NCBI GenBank assembly: GCA_026545765.1
Contig: CM048839.1
Location: 84,869,914 to 84,933,913, forward strand
Source of the DNA: Plantago major
Lineage: Eukaryota; Streptophyta; Magnoliopsida; Lamiales; Plantaginaceae
Reading direction: 5' to 3'
DNA length: 64,000 nt
In this document: positions 11,090 through 22,101 of the stretch, piece after piece
Layout: each line of letters opens with the position of its first letter
How positions within the stretch are numbered: the first letter of the stretch is position 1
The notes under the pieces: model-generated
The model's input: the letters and a program-made list of their open reading frames with translations, nothing else
Databases searched by the model: none
Told to the model about the DNA's origin: nothing
Made by a program: the position numbers and the translations under genes

Positions 11090-12087
11090 TTGAAGGCGAC
11101 AAAGGATCTGCAAATTCAGAAATATCTATCAGAATGGAAGAGCTTGATTTTGATGATGTATAGGTGGATAATGATGTTGTTTCTCAACACACTGGAAGAA
11201 AGGCTGGAAAACCCCTTCAACTGGGGAAAGTACGCCTTTATGAAGTTTATTGACAAACTTCAAAGCTTTGAGGCGATAGTTTGAAGGCCTTGTTGAACCT
11301 AAGGCATCAGTCAGCTCTGGTATGAAGATCTTCTACCTCCTGGAGAAACTTGGTCTGGAGCTTAGAAGGAAAGAAGACATTCCCAATAGCGACCTACTCA
11401 GGCACTATGAGTTTGATCGCAAGATGAAGAAGCTTGGCAAAGCTGAAGAGGCTAAGAAAAGTAACCAGAAGAGGAAAGTGGAGGAGGTCTCTGAGCCAGC
11501 AGTTGCGACTTCAAAGAAAGCTAGGACTGGAGGCAAGAAGAAGGCAGCAACTAAGAAGGCTACTTCTGTGGTTAACCTAGATGCTCAGATATCTGAACCC
11601 AATGCTGTAGATACCACTGGAGGTGTTCAGATACAACTCCATAGTGTTGGAGATACCACTGCTTTCGTCCAAAAAGCCCTCCGTAGTGCTGAAGATACCA
11701 CTCTTGTTGCCAAGAGGGTCAATGCCTCCCATACGCTGACTGCTGCAGAAGCAGATATATTCAGCTTCGAACCATTCTTGGAAGAGAATGTGGAAAAAGT
11801 TCAGGGGAACCTATAAACCCTTTAGTTGCAGAAGAAGTAACTACTTCAAAGGTTGCTGAAGAAGCAACACCATCAGGGCATACCACCTTCCAGCATCTGT
11901 AGGATACCTTGATGAGTGATGATGTGGTACTTGATGACACTGCCAATGCATCAGTACATAAGGTAACTGAGGATCTTCAGAGGACAATCACTGATGTTCC
12001 TTCTCAATCCAGATCTCGTTCACCATAACAACTACAAGAGCCCCAAACTTCTGCTAATCTGAGGCAAGAATACTTTGATATGGATAT
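11090..12087 (+). pseudogene. copia-0 accessory ORF, N-terminal half
   Basis: Several frames encode a lysine/glutamate-rich protein. The clearest, 11322-11816 (164 residues), has DLLRHYEFDRKMKKLGK, then a basic nuclear-signal-like stretch (KKARTGGKKKAATKKA) and an acidic/threonine-rich tail with repeated QISEP/DTT phrases. Stops and frame changes follow. It is cut at 12087 by element N and continues at 19587. No domain is recognised. In copia-1 the corresponding position is between RNase H and the 3' LTR. Confidence 0.6.
12083..12087. repeat. Target-site duplication of N, left copy (GATAT)
   Basis: GATAT directly precedes the TGATGCGC end of N and is repeated at 19587-19591, directly after its TCATCA end. 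This proves both borders and a 5-bp staggered cut. Confidence 0.92.
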
Positions 12088-13255
12088 TGATGCGCTCAAA
12101 ATTAATACTTGTAAAATAACACAAGTAGTAAAGCGGTTGTCGTAGTACAACAATGCTTAAACACAGGGTCGTTCTCTCGAGGAATTGATTAAGCTAGTTC
12201 TAATTAAGCTGTAGGCTCAAGGTGTGAGTTGTAAACAGATAGTGTGGGTAAGGTTGATACTTCAAAACCCTAAAACAAATTACAATTACAAGACAAGGTA
12301 ATACCTAGATCATGCAATTTCTACAATTAAAACGAAGCAAGCGGATCTTTCAAAAGTGCTGACGCGATATAGCTAATGGTACACTGCCCGCGAATGCAAC
12401 ACTTTGCTATTGCAAAATCGAACCAGATACATATTATAAGTACGTATGAGTTACGACCAAAAGCTTGTCACTAGCTATGCCCTCATCCGAATATATACTA
12501 ATTAGAGGTAAAGACTGATGCAAGTTCAGAACGATCAAGCATGCGTTCAACGATTAGATATCAATATGTCACAATACAAGTTATAAATAGCAACCACCTT
12601 ACTCGTACTATTGAATAGCTGGGCGCCTATTGGTCCATGCGATCGTCAGAAAGATCAATAATGCTTCTTCGAATTAAAAGAGAGATTGAAATCTCTAAGT
12701 GTTTACAATGCTTGGAATTGAAAATATGAAAGCAGAAGTAATGAAGATATGTCCTAATGACTGATACAAGGGTCCTATTTATAGACCAAGGAAGAAGAAA
12801 TTAGAAATCATGCGAAAAACTACCAGAAAAACGTGGGATGAATCTGTCAAAACAGACCTCACCGCGGTGAGGGGACGTTGCGCGTTCCAGCTTACCACGG
12901 TCTACCCTTTCTGCCTTCTTTTCTGCTTCATTGTACCGCAGTGAGCTTTGCGTCTGGGAAAATCAGCATTTTCCCACTTTCTCCTATTTTCTCTCCCTTT
13001 TCCAACCTCCATGTCACCTCTCTTGGAGTAGTGGCCCACTAACTTGGCCTTGTGGTGCTTCTAGATGGTTTTGAAGTCTTCTTTGCAATTTGGTCCTCCA
13101 TTTCCTTGTCAATGACACTAAGACACCTAAAAATTCACAAAAACACACAAAAAACCCAAACGTGACACAGAGCTAAAAATACTAAATAAAGTCTAAAAGA
13201 TGCAACAGAATACGGAAAAAGGCACTAAATGAGGCGTTATAATATCGACTCATCA
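12088..13255 (-). repeat. N 3' LTR
   Basis: A 1168-bp LTR with TGATGCGC and GACTCATCA ends, matching 18403-19586 along its length with scattered substitutions and indels. It carries the palindrome CTCACCGCGGTGAG at 12858-12871 and, on the minus strand, a TATAAATA about 75-85 bases downstream of that (near 12777). It is 16 bp shorter than its partner, mainly because about 30 bases holding one further GC-rich half-site are missing near 12945. Confidence 0.92.
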
Positions 13256-14803
13256 AACTCCCGAAACCGAACCATTACTCGTCCTCGAGCAAACAACTCT
13301 AAAACCTAGAAAAAGAAAAAACACATAGACACGACGAAACACAAAAGAGTTCAATCGACAAGCAACCGGAACAAGTATTGCCAGAGATAAGCCCTTATCC
13401 TGATGTAAACTTCTATCCCCCCCTAACTTTGACAAGTAGCTTTGCAAAGATTACAATCTTCCATTTCACAAGTAAATAAAACTTAATCCTATACTAATAG
13501 CCCCTCACAAAGGAAGATAATGGTGCAATGCTCAAGTCTCTCAAACTGGAAGTGTCCAGTAAATAAGGGTATTCGCTCAAGACTTAACTTAGGATGGTGA
13601 CAACAAACGTTACAAGCTGCCACTAATATTACATGCTTTTCCACTCAAATCAAACGAGTCAGAAAGGACTTTTTAGGAAAGGGGTAGAAATCAAATACAA
13701 GGGAATAAAATTAGTTGTCGTTCTCGTGCTTTGCTCTTTTTGCACAGATTTTCTAATTTTTTTCTTTCTATCTCAATGTTGCAAGTGTATCCCAATACGT
13801 TGCCTAAGATCCGTACTTTTGTACGTGTCGGTTTGGTATATACCCCATCAACCCTCACAACATATGAGCACCGCCCACGCGCTGGTTTATAGGTAGTATT
13901 TGGCATGCATTTTGGGAACAAAACCATCAACCCTCACAGCATACGCACAATCAGCCCCGCGTTGGTTTATAAGTAGTATTTGGAAATGCCCAACATGATC
14001 TTAGACGATCACAAGTGATCCTGGAATACACCTCGAGATTTTTTCTATTTTTTTTCTTTCTTTTTTTTTTTAGAATGGCAGCATAGCAATACAAAATAAT
14101 TTCGAAATTGACCATAGCTCAAGTATAGAAAGTTGTGAGCCTGAGTATGCAGTTGACAAGAATCCTCCTCCCCAAACCTGTTCCTTGGAACAGATTCGAG
14201 AATCGAGACAAGTCGAAAATGTCGTTCGTCATACTCGTTTTAAAAAGAGTGCACATGTATGTCAAGTGGTGCAAGTTAAAAAACCTTGCTCATCCTACTA
14301 GAATCACACATTTGCCGGTACAAGATTTTTTCATCGGCTTTAAGGCTTCTCACCGGCTTTTTTACTACTAAAACAGGAAGACTTTTTATTTACAAGTGGA
14401 ACGAACTAAAGTGATTTTCGAAAATTCCTTAGCACTTAGCCAGAGGCCATCTAAGATCACATCAGTAAAAAGGCTTAACTAAGGCAATAGATAACCAGAC
14501 TTGTCAAAAGTACTCAAGACTCGACACAAAAAATTTTGAAATAGGCCAAAACTTGGGCCAAAAAGACTCGACTCAATTGCAATCACACAAAGGTGGCTAA
14601 CATAACACCCCACATAATCGCAAAAAACAAAAAAGAAAAGAAAAAACACATATATACAAGCCAGCAAATATCCGAGGCATGTAAGCATATGATACAACTT
14701 CCCTCCCCAAACCTATTCGATAGCTAGGTCCTAGCATAAGGAATAAATAAAAAGGAGAAAGTTCAGAGTTATTGTCCGTTGTATGCCTCGGTCGGCATGA
14801 TCA
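13256..14803 (-). other. N 3' untranslated region
   Basis: About 1.5 kb between the accessory ORF stop and the 3' LTR with no supported gene. The bases next to the LTR (minus strand GGTTTCGGGAGTT) are a weak polypurine tract. It holds a 78-bp-period direct repeat (13846-13986). Confidence 0.6.
13846..13986. repeat. Two-copy direct repeat in N
   Basis: CATCAACCCTCACA at 13846 and again at 13924 begins two imperfect units of about 78 bp, both with GTTTATA-GTAGTATTTGG. Function unknown; a duplication in the non-coding region of N. Confidence 0.8.
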
Positions 14804-16151
14804 CTAAGAGGAAGGTGGACCAGGGGGTCCGGAAGACGAGCCTCCTCTTTGTTGCTTCCAGTCATCCATCTGAGCTTTGTGCATTCGCTCCATATGCGCT
14901 AGGCGCTCAGTTTCCCGTGTGTCCGCTGCAGACATGTGCTGTGTGAGACTCGAATAGCATGAGTCCCACTGATCTAAGTGCATACCAAACCGCTGCGATA
15001 CTCCATGTATACCTCCAAGGTCTGCGGTAAGTCCATGGTAACACTCTCCCAATCGTGAAAGATCGAAGGCTAGCGTGCTTTGCCTCCTCTCGATGTGCCC
15101 AAACTGGGGTCCCATCCATTCCTGGAGTCTTGTGCTCAGCCACTGAATGTTTGCGGCGAGATCTTCCCCATGTCCGGAGGGTGGTGGATCTTTAGCCTCG
15201 TCGTCGGTCTCCTCCATAGATACCTCTTCGTATCCTGTATCCGCCACGGGATCATATTCCTCATCGCTTTCACCCGATGATCTTGACAACATATTTCCCC
15301 AGTCCCTCGACATTTGCTTCTATTCTTTGTAGCTCTTTCAAGTCTAGGCAACTCTTCGGGCGGCCATTTTTGACGATGTCTGGCACACCGACTGCTTCAC
15401 ACATCTCGGTGATCAAACATGGAAATCCCAATGCCTTGGGGTTGTGTCTGTGGGCAAATGTCTCTGCCAAAATGATCTCTCCTACATCGATATGATGCCC
15501 TCTCATCGATGCTGATACCAATCGGGCTGTCTGCGCATATATCCTACTGAAGGTGGAGTTTGGTACTATGTTGTACTGTACCCAATGCACCCAGACCCTC
15601 GCAAGTTGGTTGAGGTTCCTGAGTATAAGCTTGCTTCTTCCATCGGCTACCCTGTGACCAGGATTGCATATGGTAGCTATGTCTTCTCCCTCCACCTTGA
15701 GTCCAAGGGTCGAGTTGAAAATCCCATCCGCGGGAGCATGTGTCACCGTCCGTACTCTAAGGAAGTCGTTGATGGAGTTACGAGTGTACTCCACCTTTTT
15801 CCCGCGGATGGGCACAAATCCATTGATACCTTGATCAGAGAGGTTGATATGCAACTCTCTGACCAAGGCCAGATCGTACATTCTCCTCAAACCTACCAAC
15901 TTTTTCCATCCTAACCTTCTTATGCTCGCGTTGATAGTCTCTATCATTGGGTGAAGAGCCCCGAAGATACTTATCCCTCGCTCCTCTATAAAACCTCTCG
16001 GGGTGATGAAGTGCTTGATCCTAAAGTCATCTGCTTCCCTACTCAGTTTTACTGCGTAAGCGTCTGCCCTAATCCTTGGAGCTGGGGCCCTAGAGCCTTC
16101 TTCTCCTACCTTCTGCTTCTTATTGGACACACTATTTCGCCTGGGTGCCAT
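14804..16151 (-). pseudogene. N accessory protein with plant-transposon-protein domain
   Basis: Starting at ATG 16151 (MAPRRNS), a 293-residue frame runs to a stop at 15270. A single-base shift near 15300 joins it to a 169-residue frame ending at 14804, so the protein was about 450 residues. Residues 30-250 resemble the family annotated as putative plant transposon protein (Transposase_32): ERGISIFG, LVRELHINLSDQG, RGKKVEY, LRVRTV and VHWVQYNIVPNS. The tail is acidic, then helical (WLSTRLQEWMG, ERLAHMERMHKAQ), ending in Ser/Pro/Gly. The same domain order appears in E4's accessory ORF. The family is not a proven transposase, so I infer no catalysis. Confidence 0.72.
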
Positions 16152-17141
16152 AGTAACCGGATAGAAAATGTCAGCGCTACACCCATATCAAAATGTAGCT
16201 ACACTAATGCCTAATCCTAACTCATCGTTACATGCAAACCATAGTGCATTCAAATGTGGCCACAACAATGTCTTCCCCAAACCAATTCTTGCAAGTAGTA
16301 ACAACAATGCCTTATCCTACAACATAATCGTGCTTTCCATAGTGCAAACATTTGTTACTACAAGGGATTTTCCCAATTGAAACAGTAGCAAGCTCAATCC
16401 TATCATCAAATATGGAGCACGAATACAGATTCTAAGATGAACAAGCTAGCCCAATAATACCGCTCCACCAAAAATATCATAAATCTCCAGAAAATCTAAC
16501 TCAGCTAACATAGATTATGACTTATCTAGAAAATTTCATACCTCGTAAGCATAGCCATATACTCAATATCAATCAATCAAGCATAGAAATCCAAGTTTGC
16601 AAAGTAAAGATAGTAGAAAGAATTACCTCAATTCCAGAAGAACTAATGGATATAAACACGAATTGAAGTCTCAAAGTAGTAGAGGAACTCACTACCTTCG
16701 AAACGGTCTATTACCCAAGTTAAATAGTGGAGAATTGGTAAAAATCTCAAAAAATGGGGGAAAATGGGTAAGGAGAGTGAAAAAAGTGAAGGAGGGGGAA
16801 GCCCTCCTTCTCTTTAATCGTCAGGCCTCACCGCGGTGAGACAGGGGCTAGGGTGCCCCTCACCGCGGTCCAGCAGAGAGGCAAACTTTCTGCCTTCTGC
16901 AGACCGCGGTGAGCCGCCTTTTCCCCTGGCTCACCACGGTGAGATCTGTTCTCCCGCAATTTTTTTTTTAAATAATAATACGAAAAGATAAGCTTGACAA
17001 AATGAAAGAATGCATCATTGAATTAATTAAGGAATAAAGAATATAAAATGCATGCAAGGAATGAAAATTTTACCTATATGCATCCTAGTTACTGCGAAAA
17101 GCAATAGAAAATGTCGCTTTAGTTAGAGTCGTTAGCGTCGA
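16152..17141 (-). other. N internal non-coding spacer
   Basis: About 1 kb between the protease frame and the accessory ORF with no convincing coding sequence. It contains a GC-rich palindrome cluster at 16827-16943 that echoes the LTR promoter. No minus-strand TATAAA was found between that cluster and the accessory ATG. Confidence 0.6.
16827..16943. promoter_or_regulatory. Internal CACCGCGGTG palindrome cluster of N
   Basis: Four sites: CTCACCGCGGTGAG (16827-16840), CTCACCGCGGTC (about 16859-16870), GACCGCGGTGAGC (16902-16914) and CTCACCACGGTGAG (16930-16943). The second and third are separated by a CTTTCTGCCTTCTGC stretch that also occurs between the LTR sites, so this is a duplicated piece of LTR promoter. 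It lies about 680 bases upstream of the accessory ATG. Confidence 0.65.
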
Positions 17142-18140
17142 CTATGCCTCTTGCTCTATAGGTCCAACCTTTGGAGTCTTACTCTCGCCCAAGAGGGCGG
17201 TATACTTTGTGCAGGGACCTCCAACTTTTGATCTCGTGTACACTGGTATCTCGTAGGGGACTCTGAGCACCTCCATAATGCATTTGCGGTCCCGGACGTT
17301 GAGGGTCACTCCTGCTGTGTACTGGAATGTCCTACCCAACAGGATGAGTTCTTGTTCGTCTCAGTCCTGACTACTACACTCCATGATCACGAAATCAGTG
17401 CGAACATGGAAGCCAATAACACGTACATCAACTCCTCGAATCATCCCCTCCGGTCGTTTGAGTGCTCCATCCGCCAAAACCATGTGCCCCTCGAGGGGTA
17501 ACATCCCCGTAAGCTCTAACTGCCTGTACAGGCCGAGAGTCATCGCGTTCACCTCAGCCCCTGAGTCAAGCATTCCAATCATGCAGTTGGAATACCCAAT
17601 TCCAACCTCGATATTCATGCTTGGTATCATCATCGGCATGGGTTGGCTCTGAATAACTAGGATTGGCCGGATCTCCCCTTGCGGTTATGGCTCCATCTTG
17701 AACACCATATTGGCTAGTTCGTCATCTTTATGGTTGGCGAAGCTTAGAACCTCGTCTGTGTCCATAATTTCACCTTCTTCGGGCTCCTCCGGTTCATATT
17801 TAGGAGCTAGAGGAAACTCCTCGGGATCCTCCTCTGGATCCTCTTCCTCTTTCTCGTATTCTTCCTCGGATTCATCATCTGAGTCACTAGAGAATGTGAT
17901 GGGAAAGTCCTTTGTACCTGCGTGCATTACAGGTCGACGGTGCCTTGTTCCACACTTCCCGCAAAGTCCAAAGTAATACGGACCCTTGTCCTCAGAGACC
18001 GTCCTCCTGACCAAATCAAAACTGTTGGGAGCAGCTTTGTCCTTTGTGTCGAGCGCTTCTGTTGCGTTTGTTTCTTCCATCTTAACTTCTTGTTGAGTTT
18101 TCCTTGAGTCCGCGGATAAACCTGAAAGAGAAACCAACAA
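17142..18140 (-). pseudogene. N protease polyprotein
   Basis: One reading frame of about 333 codons interrupted by two in-frame stops (near 17683 TAA and 17358 TGA). The first part has CGKCGTRH, a possible zinc-binding pair, then a long acidic stretch (EEEYEKEEEDPEEDPEE). The middle has GMLDSGAEVNAM, a retropepsin-type D-S-G active site, followed by VLADG and GFHVRTDFVIM, the flap and hydrophobic strands of retroviral-type proteases. No capsid-type gag domain is visible. The ATG at 18140 is the first after the primer site. Confidence 0.7.
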
Positions 18141-18380
18141 TCCACTTCAAAAGCGGGACCTGCCCTTCCCATGCAAGCTTAGACCTACTTCCAAAGTAAG
18201 GCCAGCTATACCATGCAGGCTAGGGTTCACAAGACAAAACAAAACAAACACACAAAGCAAAAAAAACTCTTTGTTTTTGATTTGTTTTTTTTAGAAATTT
18301 TCAGATTTTTTCTTTGGTTTAAGAATAAAAATACGCAACTACTCACTGATACTACTTATTGAAGAACGTAGGAATCAAGC

Positions 18381-18397
18381 CCCCGGCAGCGGCGCCA
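18381..18397 (-). promoter_or_regulatory. N primer-binding site, tRNA-Asp type
   Basis: Minus strand TGGCGCCGCTGCCGGGG, six bases inside the 5' LTR. Plant tRNA-Asp ends CCCCGGCAACGGCGCCA, so the match is 16 of 17. This primer is typical of Athila/Tat gypsy elements. Confidence 0.85.
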
Positions 18398-18402
18398 AAT
18401 TT

Positions 18403-19586
18403 TGATGCGCTCAAAATTAATACTTGTAAAATAACACAAGTAGTAAAGCGGTTGTCGTAGTACAACAATGCTTAAACCACAGGGTCGTTCTCTCGAGGAA
18501 TTGATTAAGCTAGTTCTAAGGTGTAGGCTCAAGGTGTGAGTTGCAAACAGATAGTGTGGGTAAAGTTGATACTTCAAAACCCTACAACAAATTACAATTA
18601 CAAGACAAGGTAATACCTTGATCATCCAATTTCTACAATTAAAACGAAGCAAGCGGATCTTTCAAAAGTGCTGACGCGATATAGCTAATGGTACACTGCC
18701 CACGAATGCAACCCTTTCCTATTGCAAAATCAAACCAGATACAGATTATAAGTACGTATGAGTTACGGCAAAAAGCTTGTCACTAGCTATGCCCTCATGC
18801 GGATATATACTAATTAGAGGTAAAGACTGATGCAAGTTCACAACGATCATGCATGCGTTCAACGATCAAATATCAATATGTCACAATACAAGTTATTAAC
18901 AACAACCGCCTAACTCGTACTATTGAATAGCTGGGCGCCTATTGGTCGCTGCGATCGTCAGAAAGATCAATAATGCTTCTTCGAGTTAAAAGAGAGATTG
19001 AAATCTCTAAGTGTTTACAATGCTTGGAATTGAAAATATGAAAGTAGAAGTAATGAAGATATGTCCTAATGACTGATACAAGGGTCCTATTTATAGACGA
19101 AGGAAGAAGAAATTAGAAATCATGGGAAAAACTGCAAGAAAAACGTGTGTTGAATCTGTCAAACCAGACCTCACCGCGGTGAGGGGACCTTGCGCATTCC
19201 AGCTCACCGCGGTCTGCCCTTTCTGCCTTCTTTTCTGCTTCATTGTACAGCGGTGAGGCTCCTTGTTGTGGGAGCTCACCGGTTGGGCCTTGTGTCTGGG
19301 AAAATCAGCATTCTCCCACTATCTCCTATTTTCTCTCCCTTTTCCAACATCCATGTCACCTCTCTTGGAGTAGTGGCCCACTAACTTGGCCTTGTGGTGC
19401 TTCTAGAAGGTTTTGATGTCTTCTTTGCACTTTGGTCCTCCATTTCCTTGCCAATGACGCTAAGACACCTAAAAATGCACAAAAAACCCAAACATGACAC
19501 GGAACAAAAATACTAAATAAAGGCTAAAAGACGCAACAAAATATGGAAAAAGGCACTAAATGAGTCATTAAAATATCGACTCATCA
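18403..19586 (-). repeat. N 5' LTR
   Basis: An 1184-bp LTR with the same termini as 12088-13255. Reading on the minus strand, a TATAAATA lies at 19088-19095 and the proximal 75-170 bases upstream of it hold CTCACCGCGGTGAG (19170-19183), CTCACCGCGGTC (19203-19213) and CAGCGGTGAG (about 19248). The order U3 palindromes, TATA, R/U5 is consistent with a promoter. Confidence 0.92.
19170..19258. promoter_or_regulatory. GC-rich palindromic sites in the N promoter
   Basis: One full CTCACCGCGGTGAG palindrome and two partial copies just upstream of the LTR TATA box in an otherwise AT-rich element. They resemble binding sites for a dimeric factor; none is identified. Confidence 0.55.
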
Positions 19587-19591
19587 GATAT
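19587..19591. repeat. Target-site duplication of N, right copy (GATAT)
   Basis: Second copy of GATAT flanking N. Confidence 0.92.
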
Positions 19592-21770
19592 CTTTGAAGT
19601 CCATCAAATAGTTGTTGATGCTGAAGCAAATCCTGCAAGAGAGTAGGTTTGCTAACTCTCATCTGAGAGCGATCAAACTAAGGTTGCGACTCAAGGAGAT
19701 CAACCAAAGGAGGCAACTGAGCCAAAGTCTCAAGAAAGGCATGAAGTGCCTGAAACTTCAAACAAAGAGATGGTCTCTGAACAACAAGATCAACACATGG
19801 AAGCTACACGAGTTCCAGATACCAATCAGCCTAATCTTCGTTAGATTACTGAGTGGTTTAAAACTACACTTGTAAAAATTCAATGCATTATGTTGTGTAA
19901 ATTATTGATTATTCTTTGTTACAGGCTGAAAAAGAAATGGATAGAGAAGAGGAAGCTGAAAAGTTTACCTCAGAGATTGAGAAGGAGGAAACTTCACCCT
20001 CCACAAACAAGGATGTTGAGCCTGCCCTGCAGGTAGATAAGGATCCAAGTTTGATTTCTCAGAAATCTCAGTCTCATGGTTTGACTAATACTTTCCTATG
20101 TTTCTTAAAGGCTTCAACTGAGAAGAGAGATGGTGTGGCTGAAAAGCCAAAGAGACCAGAGGACATACCAGAGACTTCCAAGGTCTCTGAGAAGCACATA
20201 TCTGAGCTTCTTGATAAAGAGGTAGAAATCTCAGATACTTATGTATGTGAAGTCCTACTAAATATTTCTATGTGTACTAACACTTTTTATTCTCAGGTTC
20301 AGAAAGAAATAGAAGTTGGTGAGGACAGGACATCCAAGTCTCCTCAAACAATAGAGATATCTGAAGGCCCTTCAAACTGTCTAGTGAAGATATCTGAACA
20401 TGTTGTTGCGACACATGTAACTCAGATACCTAACACACTTACTAATCAGATATCTGAACAAGTTTTGATACTTAATCAAAAAAACTCTGAGTGCTGAATT
20501 GCAACAACTAACTGCAGCATATGATGGTCTCCACAAAAATTTTGACACTTCGTCAGAATCTGTTTTCAAACTCCTGGACAACTTTGATCAGTCTCCAACG
20601 ACTAAGGGGGAATGTTCCAAAAAAAATACAGTGGAGAAAGGCAAGCAAAAGATGATATCTGAAGAAGCCTAACTCCAAACTGTAACCCCTAGTCAACTAC
20701 AATTAGTTCCTGTCATTGGAAGAAGGATTAAAAGAACAAGATCTCAGAAACCTCCAATAGCTGCCAAGAGCTCAAGGAGAAGAAAATACAGAGATTTTGA
20801 GGAAGAAGAATAAGGGATCTCTGAAAAGAGAAAGAAAGGCAACAATGATGGCTGCAGAGACTTGGTGAAAACACATCAAGATGATGATGATGAAGAGGAA
20901 GATGAAGATGATAATCCTCTTCACAGAAAGAGAAAATCAAGCAGCCAGTCTAAACCTTAGCTGCAGTCCCTCTAGCAGTTAAGACACCTTCTGGAAACAC
21001 CAAGTTTCTCTAGCAAGGTACTTCAACTGAAGTCCCCTCAACAAAAAGGAAAGAAAACTCCAGACAGAAGAGGAATAGAGAAAGAGCTCTAAGATTCGGC
21101 AATCCACTACCACCAAAGCCTGAAGAAGCTATGATTAAGTGTGTGAAGATTGACTTTGATCCCTCTCTGTGGAGATGCATTCATCAAAAGAATGGTTACT
21201 AGATACTATAACTGAAACATCTACTAGTCAATGAAGGAGGACTTCCAGTTCCCAACTTTAAGTAGATGATGGCATGGAGAAAAGACAAGCAAGACTTGAT
21301 GTCTAAGGATCATGTCAGCATTGGCTAGACTTAGAAATTAAAGTCAGACATATAGTTAGGAAGAAGGAGCTATCCAATGGCTGTCCTTCCCATAGGCCTG
21401 ATGATGTGCATAAGATTGAAAATGCCATGGGAACAGGTTCAAGGACAAAGTTGGCAGTTGGACCTTATGAGTCATTGTACATGACCAAACAACAATTTGT
21501 GGGAGATTTAGTGTATCTGAGAAAGATATATGAATACTACAATCCCTCATAAATATAACTTGAACATGCCTGGTAATGGGATAAATATCTTTGGATAGAG
21601 AACATGATCAAAAATCAACCTACCAAATCTTACAAGCAAAATGCTGAAGATGCAAGGAGAGCTAAAATTACAATTAGATCTTACAACCATGATTACTCAG
21701 ATGATGTTAACATATATGGCGACAGGGTTTTTCAAAGGAGCTGAAGATGAAGACTTGATGACCAATTTTT
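19592..21770 (+). pseudogene. copia-0 accessory ORF, C-terminal half
   Basis: Continues from 12087. It encodes a charged Glu/Lys/Ser protein (19916-20497 open, 193 residues) and ends in a block homologous to copia-1's accessory ORF: GTGSRTKLAVGPYESLYM, then EHAW..KYLWIE, then YSDDVNIYGDR at 21695-21725. Stops are frequent. Two stretches look like short spliceosomal introns in phase 0: 19872-19924 (GTAAAA to TTACAG) and 20243-20296 (GTATGT, TACTAAC, TTCTCAG); removing either keeps the frame open. The product is unknown. The position between pol and 3' LTR is where env-like ORFs sit in some plant copia elements. Confidence 0.62.
20604..20612 (+). other. Internal polypurine tract in copia-0 accessory ORF
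   Basis: AAGGGGGAA within coding sequence, matching the core of the copia-1 3' polypurine tract (46508-46522). The same tract occurs at the homologous site in copia-1 (44943-44954). Confidence 0.5.
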
Positions 21771-22101
21771 AGAATGTTCACTTGGAACATGGACATTCCT
21801 ATTGTCCTAAAAATTGTGTAATTTTTGCATCTTGTTGACTGTACTTTAATGCTTATTTGTAAAAGTTATCTCTGAAATTTCTTGTAATTTATCTGATGAA
21901 CCTACTCTCAGATACCTTTATATAAAAGATAACTTGTCAACAAAGATCACACCTTGTGATTTTGTTGATGTTTACTTTCTGCAATTAAATAAATGAATTG
22001 AAAAGATCATAAGAAATGTTTAAGTGTTGGATTGTTTTCTCATCCAGTTCATGATAGGTTTTTTAGATAGTCATAGGTGACTGATAAAAAAGGTGAAAAT
22101 T
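21771..22101 (+). other. copia-0 3' untranslated region and polypurine tract
   Basis: Non-coding. It matches 46130-46522 of copia-1 (TTTGCATCTTGTTGACTG, then ATCTGATGAACCTACTCT). The last bases AAAAAAGGTGAAAATT are a polypurine tract with GGGGG decayed to GGTG. Confidence 0.7.

Larger units (their letters stand above)
12088..19586 (-). mobile_element. N: complete non-autonomous gypsy-type LTR element
   Basis: A 7499-bp element with two LTRs, a tRNA-Asp-type primer site and a 5-bp target duplication. Its interior encodes only an aspartic protease frame and a protein with a putative plant-transposon-protein (Transposase_32-like) domain. I find no RT, RNase H or integrase motif in any frame of 13256-18402. 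It must have been copied by enzymes from another element, probably a Tat/Athila-type gypsy judging by the primer site. It sits inside the accessory ORF of copia-0. Confidence 0.9.

Noticed and set aside
20079..20110. 32-base GT...AG segment with TTGACTAAT in the copia-0 accessory ORF
   Set aside because: Too short to splice in plants and its removal puts a stop in frame.
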